A stretch of DNA of 5,026 nucleotides from Acidobacteriota bacterium (GTDB lineage Bacteria; Acidobacteriota; Polarisedimenticolia; J045): assembly GCA_027001345.1 (NCBI GenBank), contig JALTMS010000302.1:1-5026 (forward strand), read 5' to 3'. Each line of letters begins with the position of its first letter. Positions within the stretch are counted from its first letter, which is position 1. Under the pieces are notes generated by a model that was not told where the DNA came from, ran no database searches, and saw nothing but the letters and a program-made list of their open reading frames with translations. Of this stretch, positions 1 through 5,026 are shown piece by piece. The position numbers were made by a program, and so were the translations under genes.

Positions 1-1
1 A

Positions 2-856
2 CGGGCGCTCGATGCGGCGGTGGCGAGCCAGATGCGGCGGCATCGGCGAGCCCTGGCCGCCCTCGAGCGGGAGGAGCAGAAAGCCGAGGATCCGGAAGAT
101 CTGCGGCGCCAGGCCCTGGCCCTGCTCTCTGCGCAGGCTCAGCTCGGTCCACCGGGGGACGAGGGGTGGGTCGTGGCCGATCCCTGGGATGCGGGACAGA
201 CGCTGACCGTCCGATCGATACCAGGCCTGACCCGTCCCGCGCAGGTCGCCGAGCGGCTCTACCAGCGGGCGCGCAAGCAGGAGCGTGGCCGGCAGCATCG
301 CGGGCAGCGTCGTCGCCGGCTCGGCGCCGAATCCGAGGCCCTGGGTCGGATTGCCGTGGCTCTGACTTCGGCCCGCCACGAGAGGGAACTGGACGATCTC
401 CAGCAGCGTCTCGAAGCCCTGGGCGTGACGCTGGCCGCGGAAGGCGTCCGGCAGGGACCGCGCTCGCGGCAGCGTCGCCGGGGGGAGAGGCCCGCCCGGG
501 TGCTGCTCAGCCCGGGCGGCCTGAGAGTCCTGGTCGGCAGGAGCGCCGAGCAGAACGACCACCTGACCTTTCGTGTCGCCGCTCCCGACGATCTCTGGTT
601 TCACGTCAAGGGCTACTCCGGCGCCCACGTGCTGCTGCAGGGCGCCGGTGCGCGAGAAATCACCGACGACGATCGTCCCTTCGCCGCTCGCCTCGCCGCT
701 GCCTGGAGCCGAGCGCCGCGGGGCGAGAAGGTCGAGGTCCACGTCGCACGCCGCAAGCATCTGCGCCGTCCGCGGGGGGGGCGGCCGGGACAGGTGCTCG
801 TTCGCAAGGGACAGGTTCTGCTGGTCACCGCGCAGCTTCCCCCGGGGATCGAGTGA
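2..856 (+). CDS. rqcH: RqcH-like NFACT family protein, 3' part (5' end outside window)
   Basis: This is the C-terminal 284 residues of a protein of the NFACT / Rqc2 / 'fibronectin-binding protein A' family. In bacteria RqcH binds obstructed 50S subunits carrying peptidyl-tRNA and recruits tRNA-Ala to add C-terminal alanine tails to stalled nascent chains. The frame is open from base 2, and homology continues through a possible GTG at 20, so I treat the gene as truncated by the window rather than starting there. Visible parts, numbered from base 2: a charged helical stretch (about 1-50), a linker with the family's 'DPWDAGQTLTV' region, a second coiled-coil-like, Arg-rich section (about 80-145), then the NFACT-R (DUF814) domain from about 170 to the end. 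That domain has GLRVLVGRSAEQNDHLTF and the hallmark DLWFHVKG (197-204). It ends at the usual place, with no extra C-terminal domain. The NFACT-N domain with its Asp-Arg pair and the HhH region lie outside, so activity cannot be judged. Family assignment is firm; the symbol is by homology. Confidence 0.88.
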   Translation, partial: RALDAAVASQMRRHRRALAALEREEQKAEDPEDLRRQALALLSAQAQLGPPGDEGWVVADPWDAGQTLTVRSIPGLTRPAQVAERLYQRARKQERGRQHRGQRRRRLGAESEALGRIAVALTSARHERELDDLQQRLEALGVTLAAEGVRQGPRSRQRRRGERPARVLLSPGGLRVLVGRSAEQNDHLTFRVAAPDDLWFHVKGYSGAHVLLQGAGAREITDDDRPFAARLAAAWSRAPRGEKVEVHVARRKHLRRPRGGRPGQVLVRKGQVLLVTAQLPPGIE

Positions 857-864
857 ATCAGTGG

Positions 865-890
865 AATTCCGGCTCCGAGGCCGGGATTTT
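865..890 (+). terminator. Probable weak Rho-independent terminator after the NFACT gene
   Basis: Eight bases after the NFACT stop codon, AATTCCGGC (865-873) can pair with GCCGGGATT (880-888) around a six-base loop TCCGAG. The core CCGGC/GCCGG is perfect and one G-T wobble lies further out. The 3' arm runs into a short T-run (887-890) followed by GGG. The U-tract is short and partly consumed by the stem, so termination would be inefficient. Position and structure fit the end of the upstream transcription unit. Confidence 0.5.
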
Positions 891-908
891 GGGCGTCAAT
901 CGGGTCAA

Positions 909-939
909 CTTGCGGAAAAAGGGGCCGGATCCCCCATTC
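909..939 (+). promoter_or_regulatory. Sigma32-like (heat-shock) promoter resemblance
   Basis: CTTGCGG (909-915) followed by CCCCATTC (932-939) resembles the RpoH/sigma32 consensus, CTTGAAA and CCCCATnT. The 16-base gap to CCCCAT is two to three bases longer than in the E. coli groE and dnaK promoters as I remember them, and the -35 lacks the AAA. It lies about 155 bp upstream of an operon that encodes Hsp20 and Lon, both classic heat-shock genes, and that context is the reason for listing it. The match could be chance in GC-rich DNA, and it is unknown whether this organism has an RpoH of that specificity. Confidence 0.25.
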
Positions 940-962
940 AATGGCTATCATGAGCGCTCGAA

Positions 963-991
963 TTGACCTTTTGTGCTTCGAAACTTATCGT
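963..991 (+). promoter_or_regulatory. Sigma70-like promoter candidate for the flippase-nrdR-hsp20-lon operon
   Basis: TTGACC (963-968, five of six consensus bases) and TATCGT (986-991, four of six) are separated by exactly 17 bases. They lie in a locally AT-richer patch of an otherwise GC-rich region. Transcription would begin near base 998, giving a leader of about 97 bases before the flippase-like gene. It is the best housekeeping-type promoter in the only real intergenic space of the window and lies downstream of the probable terminator at 865-890. No transcript evidence is available. Confidence 0.45.
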
Positions 992-1061
992 CTCGCTCCG
1001 AGGGGTCGAGGGGAGACGTCGGATCCGCGGCCGAAGAACGCGGGAAGTGATCGCCAGAGAC

Positions 1062-1079
1062 TCACGGACAGGTCCGTGA
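1062..1079. promoter_or_regulatory. Perfect dyad just upstream of the ribosome binding site: operator or leader hairpin
   Basis: TCACGGAC (1062-1069) and GTCCGTGA (1072-1079) are exact reverse complements separated by AG. CAGA (1055-1058) and TCTG (1080-1083) can extend the stem past a three-base bulge. In RNA this gives a seven-pair stem with a CAGG loop, ending two bases before the Shine-Dalgarno GGGAG (1085-1089). In DNA it is an 18 bp palindrome of the size bound by dimeric repressors such as TetR-type proteins. There is no T-run, so it is not a terminator. It contains the in-frame TGA (1077-1079) upstream of the flippase start. Which mode applies cannot be told from sequence. Confidence 0.5.
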
Positions 1080-1094
1080 TCTGCGGGAGCGAAG

Positions 1095-2135
1095 ATGTGG
1101 CGTCGAACAGTGTCCTGGGTTTCGGGGCCCCTGCTGGCAGCGTTCTTCTTGTGGCTCTGTCTGCGGGGCGTCTCCCTGCATGACCTGGGAACTCAGATTC
1201 GTGGCGCCCATCCTCTCTGGCTGGGCTTCTCCGCCCTGACGGTGGTGCTTCACCTGTTCTTGCGCTCCTGGCGCTGGCGCAGTCTGCTCGAGGCTGTGCG
1301 CGACAGGATCCCCTATCGCGAGCTGCTTTCCGCGACTTCCATCGGCTACATGGCCTCCCTGCTTCCCGGTCGGGTGGGAGAGGTGCTGCGTCCCGCGCTG
1401 CTGGCCCGGCGGGCGGAGATTCCCTTCGCTCCGGCGCTGGCGACGGTGGGGGTGGAGCGGGCCGTACTCGACTTGCTGGCGGTCCTCGCCTCGGGAGCCG
1501 CGGCGCTGGTGCTGCCCACGAGTATCTCCGGGCTCAGCACGGGGGCCGACCCGCACTTGCTGGCCCAGCTCCGGGTCGCCGGGGGAGCCGTGCTCGGAGG
1601 TGCCCTGGTCGCGCTGGCGTTGACGATGTTGCTCGCGCGCCATCGAGCGGCGGTGGGAGCCTGGCTCGAGATCCGGCAGCGGGCGATGGGACGCCTGCCT
1701 CGCCTGCTCACGGGCTGGCTGGCCTCTCTGCTCCCCGGGCTGGCGGCCTTCGCCACCGTGCGGGGGACGCTGCGCCTGGCCTGGGAAACCCTGCTGATCT
1801 GGCTGGTGATCGGAGTGGGTATCCAGGCCGGCATCCATTCCACCGGCGTGAACGTACCTCCGGGGGCATTCCTGGTGATGCTGCCGATTCTCGCGGCGGG
1901 CATCGGCATTCCCACCCCCGGCGGCACCGGCACCTACCACCTGGCGATGATGCTCGGTCTGTCGAGACTCTTCGGTGTGGACGAGGCCGCCGCCCTGGGG
2001 GCAGGCGTGGTGGTACATGCCGTCACCTGGCTGCCGGTGCTGGCGATGGGCGGTGGCTTCATCATCGCCGGCGGGCTGGGGCGCCGGGACGACGATGCGG
2101 GTCCGGCCGACGCCTCCGGAGCCGTGGCCTCATGA
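1095..2135 (+). CDS. Flippase-like / lysylphosphatidylglycerol synthase TM-region (UPF0104) membrane protein
   Basis: A 346-residue polytopic inner-membrane protein of the LPG_synthase_TM (DUF / UPF0104, COG0392) superfamily. The family includes the flippase half of MprF, and stand-alone members often sit near lipid or glycan genes; the substrate here is unknown. Hydrophobic segments lie near residues 9-26, 40-57, 125-142, 161-181, 204-221, 229-247, 257-273 and 301-329. Family motifs are RSWRW (57-61), GYMASLLPGRVGEVLRP (84-100), ERAVLDL (121-127) and PTPGGTGTY (273-281). There is no soluble aminoacyl-transferase domain, so it is not a full MprF and should not itself make lysyl-PG. The start is well fixed: an in-frame TGA at 1077-1079 is followed by no other start codon before ATG 1095, with GGGAG five bases upstream. 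The polar tail RRDDDAGPADAS (330-341) precedes the stop, which overlaps nrdR by ATGA. It is the first gene of the operon. Confidence 0.85.
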   Translation: MWRRTVSWVSGPLLAAFFLWLCLRGVSLHDLGTQIRGAHPLWLGFSALTVVLHLFLRSWRWRSLLEAVRDRIPYRELLSATSIGYMASLLPGRVGEVLRPALLARRAEIPFAPALATVGVERAVLDLLAVLASGAAALVLPTSISGLSTGADPHLLAQLRVAGGAVLGGALVALALTMLLARHRAAVGAWLEIRQRAMGRLPRLLTGWLASLLPGLAAFATVRGTLRLAWETLLIWLVIGVGIQAGIHSTGVNVPPGAFLVMLPILAAGIGIPTPGGTGTYHLAMMLGLSRLFGVDEAAALGAGVVVHAVTWLPVLAMGGGFIIAGGLGRRDDDAGPADASGAVAS

Positions 2136-2611
2136 AGTGCCCCTTCTGCAGCGCCAATGACGACCGGGTGGTCGATTCCCGAGAGTCCGCTCAAGGCGAG
2201 GTCATCCGCCGGCGCCGGGAGTGCCTCGGCTGCCAGCGTCGCTTCACCTCCTACGAACGCATCGAGGAGGTGCCCGCGATGGTGATCAAGAAGGACGGGC
2301 GGCGCGAACTCTTCGATCCCCAGAAGCTGCTCTCCGGTCTGCTCAAGGCCTGCGAGAAGCGGGCCGTGCCGCGGCGTAGCCTCGAATCCCTGGTGGAGAA
2401 GATCTCGACCCTGGTACAGGAGGCGCCGGATCGGGAAGTGGCCACCGAGGTCATCGGGCAGAAGGTGGCCGAGGGGCTGCGCCGGCTCGATCAGGTGGCC
2501 TACGTGCGCTTCGCCTCGGTCTATCGGGAGTTCCAGGATGTCGAGGAGTTCCTCGACGAGATCCGCGGGCTGGTGGGACGCGGCAAGGGAAGGGAGCGAA
2601 AAAAGACATGA
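2132..2611 (+). CDS. nrdR: Transcriptional repressor NrdR
   Basis: NrdR is an ATP/dATP-responsive, zinc-containing repressor that binds NrdR boxes upstream of ribonucleotide reductase operons and so matches dNTP synthesis to need. The 159 residues start with the canonical MKCPFC. Zinc-ribbon cysteines are C3, C6, C31 and C34, and the DNA-binding surface includes the VVDSR and RRRREC segments (13-31) and RRFTSYERIE (36-45). The ATP-cone spans about 49-139, with VIKKDGRRELFD (51-62) at its start and VRFASVYREFQDVEEF (125-140) at its end. Length is normal, slightly extended by a basic tail GRGKGRERKKT (149-159). The start overlaps the flippase stop (ATGA, 2132-2135), with a modest GGAG ten bases upstream, which suggests translational coupling. 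The stop overlaps the hsp20 start in the same way. No ribonucleotide reductase gene or obvious NrdR box is present in this window, so its targets lie elsewhere. Confidence 0.97.
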   Translation: MKCPFCSANDDRVVDSRESAQGEVIRRRRECLGCQRRFTSYERIEEVPAMVIKKDGRRELFDPQKLLSGLLKACEKRAVPRRSLESLVEKISTLVQEAPDREVATEVIGQKVAEGLRRLDQVAYVRFASVYREFQDVEEFLDEIRGLVGRGKGRERKKT

Positions 2612-3066
2612 AGCCGAAGCTGCAAGGCGCCCAGCTCGAGGTCGCCAGGATCCAGAGCGAGATCAACCGGCTCTTCGAGACGCTGCTCCGCCTGCGGGAC
2701 GGGGGAGCATCGGCGGGGTCCTGGTCTCCCGCCGTGGATGTGGCCGAGACCGCCGAGAATCTGAAGATCGAACTCGAATTGCCCGGTGTCGAGCCCTCCT
2801 CGCTGGAGGTCTCCGCCCGCGGTGGACGCCTGCTCGTCAGGGGTGATCGTCCGTCGAGTCAGTTGCGCAAGATTCCCGGGGCCCACGTACTCCACGACGA
2901 GCGGGAGTACGGTCCGTTCGAGGTGGAGATCCCCCTGGCCACCGCCGTCAACACCCATCGCGCGAAAGCCGACCTTGCCCGGGGCGTGCTTCGCATCCAA
3001 CTTCCCAAGGTGCCCAATCGACGCGGTGAGGCCGTGCCCATTGCCGTCGAGATCGGGGAGAGGTGA
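2608..3066 (+). CDS. Hsp20 / alpha-crystallin family small heat-shock protein
   Basis: A 152-residue cytoplasmic small heat-shock protein: an ATP-independent holdase that forms oligomers and keeps unfolding proteins soluble until they are refolded or degraded. After a short amphipathic N-terminal arm (1-38, with helix-like QLEVARIQSEINRLFETLL), the alpha-crystallin domain runs from about 39 (WSPAVDVAETAENLKIELELPG) to 135. It includes EYGPFEVEIPL (100-110) and the signature A-x(4)-GVL-type segment ADLARGVLRIQLPK (121-134). The C-terminal tail has the I-x-V element (IAV, 145-147) used for oligomer assembly. ATG 2608 overlaps the nrdR stop by four bases, with AGGGAG (2591-2596) eleven bases upstream inside nrdR. 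lon follows seven bases after the stop. A holdase next to the Lon protease suggests joint handling of damaged proteins; that functional pairing is inferred from position. Confidence 0.95.
   Translation: MKPKLQGAQLEVARIQSEINRLFETLLRLRDGGASAGSWSPAVDVAETAENLKIELELPGVEPSSLEVSARGGRLLVRGDRPSSQLRKIPGAHVLHDEREYGPFEVEIPLATAVNTHRAKADLARGVLRIQLPKVPNRRGEAVPIAVEIGER
3060..3066 (+). promoter_or_regulatory. Strong lon ribosome binding site overlapping the hsp20 stop codon
   Basis: GAGGTGA (3060-3066) is a seven-base match to the 16S anti-Shine-Dalgarno complement (AGGAGGTGA) and lies seven bases before ATG 3074. Its last three bases are the TGA stop of hsp20. A ribosome terminating on hsp20 is therefore placed on the lon initiation signal, which favours coupled expression. 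This is also the main reason to choose ATG 3074 over the in-frame ATG at 3083. Confidence 0.75.
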
Positions 3067-3073
3067 ACAGGCC

Positions 3074-5026
3074 ATGTCCGAGATGACGACTCGCGATCCG
3101 GTGAGGATCCCCAAGACCCTGCCCGTGCTGCCCCTGAGGGACATGGTGGTCTACCCCTTCATCATCGCTCCGCTTTCCATCGCTCGTGTCGCCAGCATCC
3201 GTGCGGTGGACACCGCCCTGTCGGACAACCGGATGGTGCTGCTGGTGACCCAGAAGGAGCGGGACGAGGACGCTCCGGGGCAGGATGACCTCTACCCCGT
3301 CGGCACGGTGGCGGTGATCATGCGCATGCTCAAGCTTCCCGACGAGCGGATTCGCGTGCTCGTCCAGGGGGTCTGCCGAGCCCGGCTCACCGGCCTCGAG
3401 ACGAGCGGCTCCCACCTCGTCGCCCAGGTCGAACCTCTGCTCGAGCCCCTGGTGGACACCGGCGGCGAGACGCCGCTGGAGTGCGAAGCGCTGATGCGGA
3501 CCGTCAAGAAAGCCCTCGAGCGCGGCGTCAACCTGGGCAAGAATCTGCCTTCGGAAGTGCAGGTGATCGCCAACAACCTGGAGGATCCGGGGCGCCTGGC
3601 CGACCTGGTGGCCTCCAATCTCGAACTCGATGCAGCCCAGGCCCAGCAGGTGCTCGAAGTGATCGATCCTCTCGAGCGCCTGCGCTCGGTGGCCCAGCAA
3701 CTCAAGCGAGAGCTGGATCTGCTCTCGATGCAGCACGAGATCGACTCTCTGGCGCGGGACGAGATCGACCGCTCCCAGCGGGAGTACTACCTGCGCCAGC
3801 AGATGAAGGCGATCCGCAACGAACTCGGCGAGGGGTCGGAACTCGAGGAAGAGATCGACGAGATCCGAGAGAAGATCGAGAACCGCGACCTGCCCGAGGC
3901 GGTGCGGGAAGAGATCGAGCGGGAACTCCGTCGCCTCGAGCGGATGCACCCCGATGCTGCCGAGAGCGCCACCATCCGTCACCACCTGGAGTGGCTGGTA
4001 GAACTGCCCTGGGACGTGGAGACGGAGGACAATCTGGAACTGGGGCCGGCCAAGGAGATCCTCGACGAGGATCACTACGGCCTGGATCCGGTCAAGGAGC
4101 GGATCATCGAGTACCTGGCGGTGCGCAAGCTCAAGGACCGCCATCGCGGTCCACTGCTCTGCTTCGTCGGGCCTCCGGGTGTGGGCAAGACCTCCCTTGG
4201 GCGCTCGATCGCCCGCGCGATGGGTCGCAAGTTCGTTCGGGTCTCCCTCGGTGGCGTTCGGGATGAGGCCGAGATTCGCGGTCACCGCCGGACCTACATC
4301 GGTTCGATGCCCGGGCGGATCATCCAGTCGATCCGCCAGGCGGGCTCGCGGAACCCGGTGATGATGCTCGACGAGGTCGACAAGCTGGGCAACGACTTCC
4401 GCGGCGATCCCCAGGCGGCGCTGCTCGAGGTACTCGATCCGGAACAGAACAACTCCTTCCGCGATCACTACCTCGGAGTGACCTTCGATCTCAGTCAGGT
4501 GATGTTCATCGCCACGGCCAACCTGATGGATACGATTCACCCGGCCTTTCGCGACCGGATGGAAGTGATTCGTATTCCGGGCTACACCGAGGAAGAGAAG
4601 CTCGAGATCGCCAAGCGGCACCTGATTCCCAAGCAGGTCGAGGAGAATGCACTGAGCGTCGAGACCGTGCGTTTCAGCGAGGGCGCCGTGCGCGAGCTGA
4701 TCAATCGCTACACCCGAGAGGCCGGTCTGCGCAATCTCGAGCGGCGCATCGCGGCGATTTCCCGCAAGGTGGCGCGCAAGGTGGCCGAAGGGCGCCGGGC
4801 GCCGACCCGGATTTCCGCCTCGAGTCTCGAGACCTATCTCGGGCCGCCGCCGCCCCAGGCGGAGGATCGGCTCGAAGGGGCCCTGGTGGGGGTCGCCACC
4901 GGCCTGGCCTGGACCGCGTCCGGGGGCGATGTGCTCTCCATCGAGGCGTTGAAGATGAAGGGCAAGGGCCGGCTGCACCTCACCGGTCAGCTCGGCTCGG
5001 TGATGAAGGAGTCGGGACAGGCGGCG
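3074..5026 (+). CDS. lon: ATP-dependent protease LonA, 5' part (3' end outside window)
   Basis: LonA is a hexameric cytoplasmic AAA+ serine protease that unfolds and degrades damaged and specific regulatory proteins. The frame stays open for 651 codons to the right edge. The substrate-binding N domain begins at LPVLPLRDMVVYPF (16-29) and runs to about 205. The coiled-coil linker contains REYYLRQQMKAI (236-247), and ELPWD is at 310-314. In the AAA+ module, Walker A is GPPGVGKT (366-373, K372) and Walker B is MMLDEVDK with D433 and E434. The likely arginine finger is R495 in FRDRMEV and the sensor-2 arginine is R553 in GLRNLER. The protease domain starts near 597 (TGLAWTASGGDVLSIEA, KGKGRLHLTGQLGSVMKES). 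The catalytic Ser-Lys dyad lies beyond the window; by comparison with E. coli Lon roughly 130-160 residues are missing. All visible key residues are intact. It is translated from the hsp20-overlapping GAGGTGA and is the last operon gene seen. Confidence 0.98.
   Translation, partial: MSEMTTRDPVRIPKTLPVLPLRDMVVYPFIIAPLSIARVASIRAVDTALSDNRMVLLVTQKERDEDAPGQDDLYPVGTVAVIMRMLKLPDERIRVLVQGVCRARLTGLETSGSHLVAQVEPLLEPLVDTGGETPLECEALMRTVKKALERGVNLGKNLPSEVQVIANNLEDPGRLADLVASNLELDAAQAQQVLEVIDPLERLRSVAQQLKRELDLLSMQHEIDSLARDEIDRSQREYYLRQQMKAIRNELGEGSELEEEIDEIREKIENRDLPEAVREEIERELRRLERMHPDAAESATIRHHLEWLVELPWDVETEDNLELGPAKEILDEDHYGLDPVKERIIEYLAVRKLKDRHRGPLLCFVGPPGVGKTSLGRSIARAMGRKFVRVSLGGVRDEAEIRGHRRTYIGSMPGRIIQSIRQAGSRNPVMMLDEVDKLGNDFRGDPQAALLEVLDPEQNNSFRDHYLGVTFDLSQVMFIATANLMDTIHPAFRDRMEVIRIPGYTEEEKLEIAKRHLIPKQVEENALSVETVRFSEGAVRELINRYTREAGLRNLERRIAAISRKVARKVAEGRRAPTRISASSLETYLGPPPPQAEDRLEGALVGVATGLAWTASGGDVLSIEALKMKGKGRLHLTGQLGSVMKESGQAA

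Larger units (their letters stand above)
1095..5026 (+). other. Operon: flippase-like gene - nrdR - hsp20 - lon
   Basis: Four same-strand genes are joined by a 4-base overlap (2132-2135), a 4-base overlap (2608-2611) and a 7-base gap (3067-3073), with no room for a promoter or terminator between them unless it lies inside coding sequence. This predicts one transcript and translational coupling. The only intergenic space upstream is 857-1094. Whether the unit continues past lon cannot be seen. An internal heat-shock promoter inside nrdR cannot be excluded. Confidence 0.8.

Noticed and set aside
20..856. GTG at base 20 as a true start giving a short NFACT-R-only protein
   Set aside because: The frame is open to the left edge and the residues before and after the GTG look like the continuous helical middle region of RqcH. 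There is no Shine-Dalgarno in the few bases visible upstream, though the window edge prevents certainty.
916..935. On the minus strand, GGGG...CCCC followed by TTTTT resembles an intrinsic terminator
   Set aside because: The stem has only about four pairs and there is no minus-strand gene in view that would end here. On the + strand the run of A lies before, not after, the stem.
872..1003. Nine-base direct repeat GCTCCGAGG at 872-880 and 995-1003
   Set aside because: Too short and GC-rich to stand out from chance, and one copy is part of the terminator hairpin.
989..1018. Inverted repeat CGTCTC / GAGACG with an 18-base loop
   Set aside because: Six pairs with a long loop is common in GC-rich DNA, and its left arm would lie upstream of the predicted transcription start.
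857..1094. Search for NrdR boxes or a CIRCE (HrcA) element before the operon
   Set aside because: No AT-rich NrdR-box-like palindrome and no TTAGCACTC/GAGTGCTAA pair is present, so autoregulation by NrdR or HrcA control is not supported.
941..1183. Small open frame of 80 codons crossing the leader and the start of the flippase-like gene
   Set aside because: I see no good ribosome binding site and no recognisable domain, and it overlaps the well-fixed flippase start by about 90 bases. A leader peptide role is possible but nothing in the sequence supports it.
1062..2018. Open frame of 318 codons on the minus strand opposite the flippase-like gene
   Set aside because: The product is low-complexity, rich in Gln, His, Arg and Gly, with no domain. 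The + strand frame carries clear membrane segments and family motifs.
3481..4266. Open frame of 261 codons on the + strand in another frame inside lon
   Set aside because: An Arg/Gly/Ala/Pro-rich shadow of lon. lon's own frame is continuous through its Walker A motif, so there is no frameshift to explain.
2948..4978. Very long open frame of 676 codons on the minus strand, opposite lon
   Set aside because: It is fully antisense to an unmistakable LonA and the end of hsp20. The translation shows no recognisable domain and is rich in His, Leu, Gly, Arg and Asp, as expected from the mirror image of GC-biased codons. Lack of stops is explained by the rarity of the codons whose complements would be stops.

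Overview
The window is a stretch of GC-rich (roughly two-thirds G+C by eye) bacterial chromosome. It is densely packed, with every recognisable gene on the + strand and no sign of mobile elements, CRISPR arrays, tRNAs or rRNAs. The gene content (an RqcH/NFACT-family protein, NrdR, a small heat-shock protein, LonA and a flippase-like membrane protein) is bacterial and mostly housekeeping. The codon bias towards G/C in third positions produces many shadow reading frames. I cannot name the organism securely. A GC-rich member of Acidobacteriota or a similar phylum is a guess from gene content, not something the sequence proves.

Layout. Bases 2-856 are the 3' part of an RqcH-like (NFACT) gene cut by the window's left edge. 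A hairpin with a short T-run just after its stop (865-890) looks like a weak intrinsic terminator. Bases 857-1094 are the only real intergenic region. It carries a sigma70-like promoter candidate (963-991), a sigma32-like (heat-shock) promoter resemblance with slightly long spacing (909-939), and a perfect 8+8 bp dyad (1062-1079) directly upstream of the next ribosome binding site. From 1095 to the right edge there is one tight gene series: a flippase-like / LPG-synthase-TM membrane protein (1095-2135), nrdR (2132-2611), an Hsp20 chaperone (2608-3066) and lonA (3074 to beyond 5026). The first three are linked by ATGA stop/start overlaps. The Shine-Dalgarno of lon is built from the stop codon region of hsp20.

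Functionally, three of the five genes deal with protein quality control. RqcH tags nascent chains on stalled 50S subunits, Hsp20 holds unfolded proteins, and Lon degrades them. NrdR, the ATP/dATP-sensing repressor of ribonucleotide reductase genes, and a membrane protein of the lysylphosphatidylglycerol-synthase TM superfamily are translationally coupled into the same operon. The combination is notable but each gene is an ordinary family member. I do not see a convincing new system here. The most interesting items are the operon's gene composition and the regulatory elements in front of it.
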